Shown: one piece after another, positions 1 through 7,159 of the stretch
How the letters are laid out: each line of letters begins with the position of its first letter
Numbering within the stretch: the stretch's first letter is position 1
Assembly (NCBI GenBank): GCA_005800795.1
Contig: SYEN01000035.1
Span: forward strand, 1-13,609
DNA from: Burkholderiales bacterium
GTDB lineage: Bacteria; Pseudomonadota; Gammaproteobacteria; Burkholderiales; SG8-41
Direction: 5' to 3'
DNA length: 13,609 nucleotides
Made by a program: the position numbers and the translations under genes
Notes under the pieces: model-generated
The model's input: only the letters and a program-made list of their open reading frames with translations
What the model was told of the DNA's origin: nothing
Databases searched by the model: none

Positions 1-816
1 GACACGTATCTTGAAATCCTGCGCGCAGTGAAGCGCGCTGCGCCCGCCATTCATGTACACGCGTTTACGCCATTGGAGGTTACCCACGGCGCGCAAACGC
101 TCGGCGTGCCCATTCGTGATTTTCTGTCGCACTTGGTCGATGCGGGCTTGAACAGCCTGCCGGGCACGGCGGCGGAAATCCTCGATGATGAGGTGCGGCA
201 GGTGATCTGCGCCGACAAGGTCAACACGCAAGAGTGGCTGGGCGTGATGCAAACCGCGCACGAACTGGGCTTGCGTTCCACCGCGACAATCATGTTTGGT
301 CATATGGAACAGCCACGCCACTGGGCGCGCCACTTGTTGCGCATACGCGCGTTGCAGGAGCAAACCGGCGGATTTACTGAATTCATTCCGCTGCCCTTTG
401 TGCACATGGGTGCGCCGATGTATGTGAAGGGTCAGGCACGCAAGGGGCCGACTTCGCGCGAGGCGATTTTGATGCACGCGGTGGCGCGGCTGGTGCTGCA
501 CCCGGTGATCCAGAACATCCAGACGTCGTGGGTGAAAATGGGCCAAGATGGTGTGGCGGCGTGCTTGAATGCCGGCGTCAACGACCTCGGCGGCACCTTG
601 ATGAACGAAAGCATTTCGCGCGCGGCGGGCACGCAGCATGGGCAGGAGATGCTGCCCGCACGTATGGAGGCGATGATTCGCGCGGCAGGCCGCGTGCCGC
701 AGCAGCGCACCACGTTGTATGGCGAGGCAGCCGCCGAGCGGCACGCCGTGGCACGCACGGCGGCGCCGCTTGTTGGCTTGCCCGCGAATTATCATGAACC
801 CCGCGTCACTACTTAA
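1..816 (+). CDS. cofH: CofH, F0 synthase subunit 2, or C-terminal half of fused FbiC (5' partial)
   Basis: This is the C-terminal part of the radical-SAM enzyme that, with CofG, builds the deazaflavin F0 from tyrosine and 5-amino-6-ribitylaminouracil. The frame is open from base 1, so the radical-SAM CxxxCxxC cluster site and the true start lie upstream of the window. The 271 visible codons carry hallmark CofH/FbiC stretches: HAFTPLEV, LPGTAAEILDDEVR, ATIMFGH, TGGFTEFIPLPFVH, NIQTSWVKMG and NDLGGTLMNESISRAAG, ending with the usual QRTTLYG. The gene ends in TAA 12 bases before npdG, which fits one transcript for F420 synthesis. Whether it is a separate cofH or the second half of a fused fbiC cannot be decided here. 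The family call is firm. Confidence 0.93.
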   Translation, partial: DTYLEILRAVKRAAPAIHVHAFTPLEVTHGAQTLGVPIRDFLSHLVDAGLNSLPGTAAEILDDEVRQVICADKVNTQEWLGVMQTAHELGLRSTATIMFGHMEQPRHWARHLLRIRALQEQTGGFTEFIPLPFVHMGAPMYVKGQARKGPTSREAILMHAVARLVLHPVIQNIQTSWVKMGQDGVAACLNAGVNDLGGTLMNESISRAAGTQHGQEMLPARMEAMIRAAGRVPQQRTTLYGEAAAERHAVARTAAPLVGLPANYHEPRVTT

Positions 817-828
817 CGATTCAACGTC

Positions 829-1485
829 ATGAACATCGGCATACTCGGCGGCACAGGCAAGGAAGGCAGCGGACTAGCCTATCGTTGGGCGCTGGCCGGC
901 CACAACGTCACCATCGGCTCGCGTGACGCGGCCAGGGCAGCAGCAAGCGCAGCGGAACTCAATCAATTGCTCAATGGCAAAGCCACCGTGCGTGGCGGCG
1001 ACAATGGCGCTGCCGCGGATGCGGACGTGATCGTGCTCACTGTGCCGTTTGCCGCACAATTGGCCTCTGCCGAAAGTGTCGCTACGAAGCTCGCCGGAAA
1101 AATTTTTGTCGACGTTACCGTTCCGCTAGCGCCGCCGAAGGTGGATCGCGTGCAGTTGCCCAATGGTGAATCCGCCGTCGTCGCGCTGCAACGCAAGCTC
1201 GGGCCGCAGGTCAAAGTGGTGTCGGCGTTTCAGAATGTATCCGCCACGCATTTGAAAGAACCGGGCCACACGGTTGACTGCGATGTGCTGGTGTGCGGCG
1301 ACGATGCCGCTGCGCGCGAAGTGGTCGTCGGCCTTGCGCATGACGCAGGCCTCAACGCGTGGCACGCAGGTGTGCTGGCAAACTCGATCGCTGCAGAGGC
1401 GCTGACGTCGGTGTTGATTGCGATCAACAAGCGTTACAAGGTGGCCGGATCGGGGATTCGGATTACCGGCGTGCCGGCGAAGTAG
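829..1485 (+). CDS. npdG: NADPH-dependent F420 reductase (F420:NADP oxidoreductase)
   Basis: The 218-residue product transfers hydride between NADP(H) and F420 and so supplies reduced F420 to the cell. The N-terminal Rossmann motif GGTGKEG (residues 7-13) and G30-S31-R32 match the NADP 2'-phosphate site of the archaeal Fno family (T9, S31 and R32 are all present). The C-terminal segment with AGVLANSIAAEALTSVLI and GSGIRITG is the family's conserved substrate/F420-side region. The length is normal. ATG 829 is chosen because it places the glycine motif immediately at the N-terminus; no strong Shine-Dalgarno sequence is visible, which suggests coupling to cofH. The gene ends in TAG, showing that TAG is used as an ordinary stop in this genome. 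It lies 12 bases from both cofH and the chosen cofE start. Confidence 0.92.
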   Translation: MNIGILGGTGKEGSGLAYRWALAGHNVTIGSRDAARAAASAAELNQLLNGKATVRGGDNGAAADADVIVLTVPFAAQLASAESVATKLAGKIFVDVTVPLAPPKVDRVQLPNGESAVVALQRKLGPQVKVVSAFQNVSATHLKEPGHTVDCDVLVCGDDAAAREVVVGLAHDAGLNAWHAGVLANSIAAEALTSVLIAINKRYKVAGSGIRITGVPAK

Positions 1486-1497
1486 CGCTTGACTGGT

Positions 1498-2259
1498 ATG
1501 CCGCGAGAACTTCGCCTCACAGCACTAACCGGCATCCCTGAAATTGTTAGCGGCGCCGACCTTTGCGAGTTGCTGCGGGTTGCGGTGCGGCAAGCTGGTG
1601 TGCCTTTGCTGGCGGGCGACATCCTGGTGCTGGCGCAAAAAATCGTCTCCAAGTCCGAAGGCAGGCGGGTCGCACTTGCCGGCATTGCGCCATCAGCCCG
1701 CGCCTGCGAAATCGCCCGCAAAGCCAACAAGGACCCGCGCATTGTCGAACTCATCCTGCGCGAGTCGAAAAACATACTGCGCCTGAAACCCGGCATCATC
1801 ATTGCCGAACACCGGCTCGGATTTATCATGGCCAATGCGGGTATTGATCAGTCAAACGTACCGGGCGCGGAGGATGCCGCGCTGTTGTTGCCTGAAGACC
1901 CGGATGCTTCCGCGCGCAAGCTACAAGCCGAGATCCGCCAGCAAACCGGTGTGGACGTCGGCGTGCTGATTATCGACAGTTTTGGGCGCGCCTGGCGCCA
2001 TGGCGTGACCGGCACAGCCATCGGTGTCGCAGGCTTGCCGGCGCTGGTCGATATGCGCGGCGGCAAAGACCGTGAGGGGCGTGTGCTGAAGGTGACGCAG
2101 GTCGCCGCTGCCGATGAACTGGCCGCCGCCGCCTCGTTGGTGATGGGGCAGGCCGATGAGGGCACGCCGGCGGTGCTGGCGCGCGGGTTTCCGTATGCCT
2201 TGCGCAAAAGTTCTGTGCAGGAATTGCTGCGCCCGGCGCATGAGGACTTGTTTCGATGA
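1498..2259 (+). CDS. cofE: Coenzyme F420-0:L-glutamate ligase CofE
   Basis: CofE adds glutamate residues to F420-0 with GTP, forming the gamma-linked tail of F420. Conserved family motifs are KIVSKSEGR (48-56), AGIDQSNV (114-121) and DSFGRAWRHG (160-169), followed by a second glycine-rich GTAIGVAGLPAL stretch. The 253-residue length matches the single-domain archaeal CofE type. The C-terminal FMN-dependent reductase domain of mycobacterial FbiB is absent. ATG 1498 is preferred to the in-frame TTG at 1489, because it is a standard codon and the conserved region starts directly after it. The stop overlaps the cofD start as ATGA (2256-2259), a sign of translational coupling. Confidence 0.94.
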   Translation: MPRELRLTALTGIPEIVSGADLCELLRVAVRQAGVPLLAGDILVLAQKIVSKSEGRRVALAGIAPSARACEIARKANKDPRIVELILRESKNILRLKPGIIIAEHRLGFIMANAGIDQSNVPGAEDAALLLPEDPDASARKLQAEIRQQTGVDVGVLIIDSFGRAWRHGVTGTAIGVAGLPALVDMRGGKDREGRVLKVTQVAAADELAAAASLVMGQADEGTPAVLARGFPYALRKSSVQELLRPAHEDLFR

Positions 2260-3197
2260 TCGTTGCGCTTGCGGGCGGTGTTGGCGGTGCGAAGCTCGCG
2301 GTGGGGCTGGCTGCCGTGTTGCCGCCGGAGCAACTCACCATCGTGGTCAACACCGGCGACGATTTTGAGCATATGGGTTTCACCATTTGCCCTGATCTCG
2401 ATACGGTGATGTACACGCTGGCGCACGCCAACAACACCAAAACCGGCTGGGGACGTGCGGGCGAAGGTTGGCGCTTCATGCAGGAAATGCGGCGGCTGGG
2501 CGGGCCGGACTGGTTCCAGTTGGGCGACCGCGATCTGGCGGTGCACGTGCTGCGGCGCGAGGCGCTCGCGCGCGGGCAGGCGCTGTCACAAGTCACACGT
2601 GATCTTTGCGGGCGCTTCGGTATTCGCCACACCATCGTGCCGATGAGCGACACGCCGGTGCGCACGCGGGTAAAAACGGCGGCCGGTGAACTCGCATTTC
2701 AGGATTATTTCGTGCGTCTGCGCTGTGCGCCGCGCGTCAGCGGGTTTCGATTTGCCGGCGCACGCACGGCGCGCGTGCCGCCGGCACTTGCACGTGTGAT
2801 GCGCGGGCGCGTGGACGCGGTGGTGCTGTGCCCGTCGAATCCGTATGTAAGCATCGCGCCGATTGCCGGCGTGCCGGCGATAGGCGCTTGGTTGCGTCAA
2901 CGCAAGTTTCCGGTGATCGCGGTGTCGCCCATCATCGGCGGCGCAGCGGTCAAAGGCCCGGCGGCAAAAATGATGCGCGAACTGGGCGTAAAACCGGACG
3001 CGCTTTCGGTTGCGCGGCACTACGGAGCCGCTGTAGATTGCTGGGTCATCGACGAACAGGATGACGCGCTCGGGGGGGCCATAGAACGGTTGGGCAAACG
3101 TGTGGTGATCGCCCGCACGTTGATGAAGAACCGGCGCTTGAGCACCGCATTGGCACGGCGCGTGGTACGAGCAGCTCGCCAAAAAAAGAGTGAATAA
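2256..3197 (+). CDS. cofD: CofD, 2-phospho-L-lactate (or related) transferase
   Basis: CofD transfers the phospho-lactyl, phosphoenolpyruvyl or phosphoglyceryl group from its GDP-activated donor onto F0, giving F420-0 or a derivative. The signatures are GGVGGAKL (7-14), NTGDD (32-36), GDRDLA (90-95), PSNP (193-196) and SPIIGGAAVKGPAA from residue 224. These nucleotide- and F0-binding motifs are all intact. The 313-residue length is typical. The start overlaps cofE by 4 bases and the end overlaps cofC by 8 bases, so cofE, cofD and cofC are probably made from one message by coupled translation. The C-terminus ends in a basic tail with several lysines, and the last codons fall in an AT-rich patch unlike the rest of the gene. 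Confidence 0.95.
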   Translation: MIVALAGGVGGAKLAVGLAAVLPPEQLTIVVNTGDDFEHMGFTICPDLDTVMYTLAHANNTKTGWGRAGEGWRFMQEMRRLGGPDWFQLGDRDLAVHVLRREALARGQALSQVTRDLCGRFGIRHTIVPMSDTPVRTRVKTAAGELAFQDYFVRLRCAPRVSGFRFAGARTARVPPALARVMRGRVDAVVLCPSNPYVSIAPIAGVPAIGAWLRQRKFPVIAVSPIIGGAAVKGPAAKMMRELGVKPDALSVARHYGAAVDCWVIDEQDDALGGAIERLGKRVVIARTLMKNRRLSTALARRVVRAARQKKSE

Positions 3198-3888
3198 AAA
3201 CAATTACTTACATGTTATCGTGCCGCACCGCGGCGTGCAGGCGGGCAAGTCGCGGCTGGCCGCCGTGCTTGCCGATGCAGCGCGCGCACGGCTGAATCGC
3301 TGGTTACTGGATCGCACGCTGGCTGCCGTCGCAGCCTGGCTGGGCGATGCCGCGCGCTGCGTGGTGGTGAGTCCGTGCGAAGTCACGCTGGCGCTCGCGC
3401 GCAAGGCGGGCGCCACGGCATTGCCGGAGCAGCCCGCCACAGTCGCCACCGCGGATTTGAACACGGCGCTGGCGCAGGCGGCCGCGTACGCAACCGGGCA
3501 GGGCGCGTACCGCCTGCTGATCCTGCCGTGCGATCTGCCGCGCCTGACCGCCTCGGCGTTGCAGGCGCTGGATGCGGTGCCGGTTGCGGATGCCGACGTG
3601 GTCATCGCACCCGACCGCCATCATCAGGGCACCAATGCGCTCCTGGTGAATGCCGACGTGCGCGAATTTGCCTTCGGCGCGGACAGTTACGCGCGGCATC
3701 TGGCGCAGGGCAACGCGCGCGGTGTGCGCACGGTGGCGTGCGTGCACCCAGCGCTGGCGTTCGATCTCGATACAGCGGACGATTTTGCAGCGTGGTGCGC
3801 CAGTGACGACGCGCCGCGTGATTTTCTGGCAACGTTGCCACGCGTCGTGTCCCGCAACGCGGCTGCGGTGACTTCGCGCACGAAGTAA
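3190..3888 (+). CDS. cofC: CofC, 2-phospho-L-lactate (or 3-PG/PEP) guanylyltransferase
   Basis: This MobA-like nucleotidyltransferase activates the three-carbon phospho-acid with GTP to give the GDP-donor used by CofD. The protein has GKSRL (19-23) in the nucleotide loop, PCDLPR (113-118) as the metal-binding acidic motif, APDRHHQGTNAL (140-151), FGADSY (162-167) and DLDTADDF from residue 192, all family marks. GTG 3190 is the only start that keeps the first beta strand (HVIVPHRG); no strong ribosome site is visible, consistent with coupling to cofD across the 8-base overlap. The first nine codons (MNKNNYLHV) are unusually AT-rich and coincide with a motif repeated elsewhere in the window. 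Substrate choice among 2-phospholactate, phosphoenolpyruvate and 3-phosphoglycerate cannot be read with certainty. Confidence 0.92.
   Translation: MNKNNYLHVIVPHRGVQAGKSRLAAVLADAARARLNRWLLDRTLAAVAAWLGDAARCVVVSPCEVTLALARKAGATALPEQPATVATADLNTALAQAAAYATGQGAYRLLILPCDLPRLTASALQALDAVPVADADVVIAPDRHHQGTNALLVNADVREFAFGADSYARHLAQGNARGVRTVACVHPALAFDLDTADDFAAWCASDDAPRDFLATLPRVVSRNAAAVTSRTK
3193..3211 (+). repeat. AT-rich boundary motif, copy A
   Basis: This 19-base copy (AATAAAAACAATTACTTAC) matches the copy at 8199-8217 at 17 of 19 positions without gaps. It covers the cofD stop codon and codons 2-8 of cofC. Its base composition contrasts sharply with the surrounding GC-rich coding DNA. Confidence 0.5.
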
Positions 3889-3951
3889 GGGCGACACAAT
3901 GAACCGCCATGGTTTGTGCCTTACCGCCAAGCATTGATTTTTCAGGGTGAT

Positions 3952-4650
3952 ATGAAAACGTCCAATATCAAAGTTCCTCTCCGCGACGGCATCATGGGCG
4001 CGTATCTTGCCGTGCCCGACGATCCGCCCAAGGGCGGCATCGTCGCCATCATGGAAATCTGGGGCGTGAACGACACCATGCGCAAACACGCGCAGGAATT
4101 CGCCGAGGCGGGCTTTGTATGTCTGGTGCCCGATTTGTTCTGGCGGCAGGAGCCGGGCGTTGAGTTGTCGGATCGCAATCCGGAGGATGGCAAGAAGGCG
4201 TTCGATCTGTATTACGATTTCGATTACGACCTCGGCGTGCGTGACATGGAAGACACGGTCAAGTATGTCGCCGCCTTGCCGTAGTGCAACGGCAAGGCAG
4301 GTGCGGTGGGCTATTGCCTCGGTGGCAAGCTGTGTTATCTGCTGTGCTGCTGCACCGACATCGAATGCGCGGTGGCGTATTACGGCACCTACATCGAACA
4401 CAATATCCGCGAGGTGAAAAATCTGCATCGCCCGTTCATGCTGCACATGGCGATGAAGGATCGTTGGGTGCAGGCGGAAGTCAACGAGTTGCTGGAGCGG
4501 AAACTGTCGCCGAATCCGCTGGTGACAATACATAAATACCCCGAAGCCGATCATGCGTTCGCGCGGCATGGCGGCAGGCCGTTTCGCCAGGACGATGCGG
4601 ATCGCGCGCTGGCGCTGACGGTGGATTTTTTCAATAAACATCTCAAATAA
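3952..4650 (+). pseudogene. Dienelactone hydrolase family gene interrupted by in-frame TAG
   Basis: Read through the TAG at 4282-4284 (codon 111), this is a full-length 232-codon dienelactone hydrolase (carboxymethylenebutenolidase-like alpha/beta hydrolase). The residues fit Pseudomonas DLH with a constant offset of -1: E35 (in MEIWGVND), nucleophile C122 (in GYCLGG), D170 (in KDRW), H201 and R205 (in DHAFAR). The reading frame is identical before and after the stop, so one base change would restore the gene. ATG 3952 is chosen because AGGG at 3944-3947 sits just upstream; an in-frame GTG at 3916 lacks support. A GTG at 4306 with AAGG at 4294-4297 could restart translation, but that product would begin three residues before the nucleophile and lack half the fold. 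Alternatives are a sequencing error, a recent nonsense mutation or read-through. The gene starts 63 bases after cofC and lies between F420 genes and LLM oxidoreductases. Confidence 0.85.
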
Positions 4651-4663
4651 AAAGGCACGCGAA

Positions 4664-5713
4664 ATGAGCGGCGTAAAAGCAGGCATCATGGTCAGCAACC
4701 AGCAGTTCGAGACCGAGGACATGGTGAGCAAGCTGGAAGAGCAGATCGTCATGGTGCGGCTGGCGCGGGATCGCGGCTGGGATTCATACTTTGCGGGCCA
4801 GCATTATCTGAACGAGGGCGGTAATCAGGGCTTGCAGGTCGTGCCGTATCTGGCGCGGCTGGCCGCCGATGCGGGTGACATGACCATGGGTGTGGGGCTG
4901 CTGCTGGCGCCGCTGCACAATCCGGTCTACACGGCGGAAACCATTGCCACGCTGGACGTGATTTCGCGCGGCAACATGGTGTTCGGGGTGGGTCTGGGCT
5001 ACCGCACGGTGGAATTCGAAGCCTTTGGCGTGCGCAAGGGGCAGCGCGTGCAGCGATTCGAGGAGTGCGTCGCCGTCGCCAAACGGCTGTGGACGGAAGA
5101 CAAGGTGAGCTACGAAAGTGACACCTGCATTCTGCGCGATGCACATTTGTCGCTGCGCTGCGTGCAAAAACCGCATCCGCCGATCTGGTTCGCCGCCAAG
5201 CACGCCAACGCGATCCGCCGTGCGGCGCTGCTGGGCGATTGCCTCTATCACAGCCCCAAGGCCACGTTCGCCACACACAAAGAGCGCTTGAAGCTCTATA
5301 AGGAAGAACTGGCGAAACTTGGCAAACCGCTGCCGAAAGAGAACCCCTGCCGTATCGAGATTTATTGTGCGAAGGATCGTGCTGCCGCCATGAAGCTCGC
5401 CGGGCCGTATATTTCCGAGAAGTACAAGGCCTACGCCAAGTGGGAAAGCGACAAGGCCATGCCGGACCACGAGCGCATCAACAAATCCTTTGAAGAACTG
5501 ATGCAGGATCGTTTCGTGATCGGCTCGCCGGAGGATTGCTGGAACCAGCTTGAGCCTTACATCAAGGAGCTGGGCATTACCCACTTCGTGTTTCGCACGC
5601 ATTTTCTGGGCATGCCGCTGTCGAGTGCGCTTGCCAGCATGCGGTTGATGTCGGAAGAGTTGATCCCGGCGCTGCACAAAGCCACGCCCACACCGCTGGA
5701 TCAGATTGCCTGA
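4664..5713 (+). CDS. LLM-class (luciferase-like) flavin/F420-dependent oxidoreductase
   Basis: The 349-residue product is a bacterial-luciferase-like TIM-barrel protein. Typical features are the N-terminal GIMVSNQQF strand, the AGQHY segment (a family active-site region), MGVGLLLAPLHNPVYTAE, GNMVFGVGLGYR and RFEECVAVAKRLW, then KPHPPIWFAAKHANAIRRAALLGD and a C-terminal IGSPEDCWNQLEPY segment. This family uses FMNH2 or F420H2 for monooxygenation or hydride transfer. Its place directly behind the F420 genes makes F420 the likelier cofactor, but the sequence alone does not prove it. ATG 4664 follows AAGG at 4652-4655. It is 13 bases after the interrupted hydrolase and 17 before the next LLM gene, so it is probably co-transcribed with both. 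The substrate is unknown. Confidence 0.87.
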   Translation: MSGVKAGIMVSNQQFETEDMVSKLEEQIVMVRLARDRGWDSYFAGQHYLNEGGNQGLQVVPYLARLAADAGDMTMGVGLLLAPLHNPVYTAETIATLDVISRGNMVFGVGLGYRTVEFEAFGVRKGQRVQRFEECVAVAKRLWTEDKVSYESDTCILRDAHLSLRCVQKPHPPIWFAAKHANAIRRAALLGDCLYHSPKATFATHKERLKLYKEELAKLGKPLPKENPCRIEIYCAKDRAAAMKLAGPYISEKYKAYAKWESDKAMPDHERINKSFEELMQDRFVIGSPEDCWNQLEPYIKELGITHFVFRTHFLGMPLSSALASMRLMSEELIPALHKATPTPLDQIA

Positions 5714-5730
5714 AAACGAGGAAGCGCAGC

Positions 5731-6801
5731 ATGGAATTCGGTCTCACCTGGGCCAAGCTCGACGAAATGCAGTATGTGACGGGAGCCGAAAAGCTCGGCT
5801 TCACGCACTTATGGACGACCGACAGCCCGTTGATCCGCTCCGATGCGTTTGTATTTTTGACAGCCGCTGCGCTGCAAACCAAAACCATGAAGCTGGGCAT
5901 GGGGGTGGCGGTACCCGGCCTGCGCCTTGCGCCGACGTTGGCAGGCGGCATGGCCACGTTGAACGCGGTCGCGCCGGGTCGCGTGTTCGTGGCGCTGGGC
6001 ACCGGCAATACCGGCATGCGGCTGCTGGGCAGAAAGCCGATGACGCTAAAACGGTTTGAGGCTTACGCGCGTACTGTGCGCAATCTGCTCGACGGCAAAG
6101 ATGCCGAGTACGAACACGAGGGTGAAAAACACAACATACGTTTCATGCTCACGGAGAAGGGCTATCGCAATGTGAGCGACCGGATTCCCATGTATCTCGC
6201 CGGGTATGGGCCCAAGGCGCAAGCGCTGGCGGGGGAAATTGCCGATGGGCTGACGTCGAACATTCCGCGCGGCGGTTCGCTCGATCAGATCCTGGCGAAC
6301 GTCAACAAGGGCCTCACAAAAAGCGGCCGCTCACTGGATCGTTCATCGGCCAGCTTTCACCTCTCGATACGTGTCAACTTTGCCGTACTCGATCCCGGTG
6401 AGCCGGTGGATTCGGATCGCATCGTCAATGAATTCGGTCCCGCGATTACCACGTCAATTCATTCCAGCATGGATCGTCATCTGGAATACGGCGAAGACCC
6501 GCCGGAGTTTCTGCGCCCGATCTGGAAGGATTATCTGGGATTTCACATGGCGCGCCCTGCCGCCGAACGCCAGAAAATGATGCACCAGAGTCACAACGCG
6601 TATGTTGCGCCGGACGAGCGGCGTTTCGTGACCCCTGAAGTCATCAAGCGCTTTTGCGTTGTTGGCCAGCCCGCCGAAGTGCTGGAGCAGGTACGTGAAC
6701 TGGAGCGCCGGGGCGTGCGGCAGCTGATGTGCAACTTTCCGCTGCAGCGCGGCTATCAGATGGTGCGCGACTACGCCAAGCATATCATCCAGAGGGTGTA
6801 A
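5731..6801 (+). CDS. Second LLM-class F420/flavin-dependent oxidoreductase
   Basis: This 356-residue luciferase-like protein is clearly divergent from its upstream neighbour and resembles the methylene-tetrahydromethanopterin-reductase-like branch. It shows an N-terminal EFGLTWAKLDEM, EKLGFTHLWTTDSPL, KTMKLGMGVAVPGLRLAPT, NAVAPGRVFVALGTGNTGMR and LKRFEAYARTVRNLL. A later IPMYLAGYGPKAQALAGEIADG segment and a C-terminal VVGQPAEVLEQVRELERRGVRQL segment close the barrel. A strong ribosome site, GAGGAAG (5718-5724), lies 6 bases before ATG 5731. It appears to be the last gene of the F420 unit, since 358 bases without a gene follow. F420 use is inferred from family and context; no substrate can be named. 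No signal peptide is seen, so it is cytoplasmic. Confidence 0.87.
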   Translation: MEFGLTWAKLDEMQYVTGAEKLGFTHLWTTDSPLIRSDAFVFLTAAALQTKTMKLGMGVAVPGLRLAPTLAGGMATLNAVAPGRVFVALGTGNTGMRLLGRKPMTLKRFEAYARTVRNLLDGKDAEYEHEGEKHNIRFMLTEKGYRNVSDRIPMYLAGYGPKAQALAGEIADGLTSNIPRGGSLDQILANVNKGLTKSGRSLDRSSASFHLSIRVNFAVLDPGEPVDSDRIVNEFGPAITTSIHSSMDRHLEYGEDPPEFLRPIWKDYLGFHMARPAAERQKMMHQSHNAYVAPDERRFVTPEVIKRFCVVGQPAEVLEQVRELERRGVRQLMCNFPLQRGYQMVRDYAKHIIQRV

Positions 6802-6810
6802 AAATATCCG

Positions 6811-6828
6811 AATAAATCAAATAGTTAC
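6811..6828 (+). repeat. AT-rich boundary motif, copy B
   Basis: The 18-base copy shares an exact CAAATAGTTAC with the copy at 8199-8217, and differs from it by one gap and one mismatch in the rest. It begins 10 bases after the stop of the second LLM gene. Confidence 0.5.
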
Positions 6829-7063
6829 ACTCGTATCCCAAATCGTAGTCATTGGCGAGAGCATCCCCATGCTTTTCACCAGCACCATCTCTGCGGCACC
6901 GCCTATCAAATGCCGCAAGGTGCGTAGGATTGCCACCTCCAGCGGTTCACGTCAGCGCGCCATGCCAGAGGCGGCGGCGGTGGCGTCAATCTCGCACCAC
7001 GGAGATAGCCCGAAAAAAGCAGCGCAACCATCGGGATTGCTACTCTTAGATGCTGTATTTAAC

Positions 7064-7083
7064 CCTGTGCGCTTACGCACAGG
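7064..7083. other. Perfect 8-bp hairpin upstream of the nuclease gene
   Basis: CCTGTGCG (7064-7071) and CGCACAGG (7076-7083) are exact inverted complements around a CTTA loop. No T-run follows on either strand, so it does not look like a standard intrinsic terminator. It lies 76 bases before the nuclease ATG and could be a leftover terminator, an RNA structure in the leader or a protein-binding site. Confidence 0.55.
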
Positions 7084-7149
7084 CTGCAAGCGCCCTGTAA
7101 CACCGCCGTCCCTTGTCCGGCGTATCATGATCGGGTATTCAATTTTCAC

Positions 7150-7154
7150 GGAGG
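7150..7154 (+). promoter_or_regulatory. Strong ribosome binding site deciding the nuclease start
   Basis: GGAGG lies 5 bases before ATG 7160. It is the best Shine-Dalgarno match in the region and fixes the nuclease start there rather than at the far upstream in-frame ATG (6869). Confidence 0.8.
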
Positions 7155-7159
7155 CCATC

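Larger units (their letters stand above)
6802..7159. other. 358-base gap without a convincing gene
   Basis: The gap begins with AT-rich DNA that includes a copy of the boundary motif, and contains one strong short hairpin (7064-7083). The nuclease frame is open backwards to an ATG at 6869, but the translated stretch is low-complexity, rich in Ala, Ser, Pro and Arg, and lacks any recognisable domain, so it is probably untranslated. No tRNA and no classical terminator were seen, and no convincing -35/-10 pair was found. Confidence 0.6.

Noticed and set aside
3916..3951. GTG start for the hydrolase at 3916
   Set aside because: No ribosome site precedes it, and ATG 3952 has AGGG upstream and gives the usual family N-terminus.
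4282..4284. TAG as a pyrrolysine or selenocysteine-like codon
   Set aside because: No insertion structure is apparent, TAG ends other genes normally here, and dienelactone hydrolases have no known special residue at this position.
3304..4752. A 482-codon open frame on the minus strand across cofC, the hydrolase and the start of the first LLM gene
   Set aside because: It is antisense to genes with clear family motifs, its product is rich in His, Arg and Gln with no domain, and such frames are expected opposite GC-rich coding DNA.
6869..7159. N-terminal extension of the nuclease-like protein from ATG 6869
   Set aside because: The stretch has no domain or signal peptide and low-complexity composition, while a strong GGAGG sits correctly before ATG 7160.
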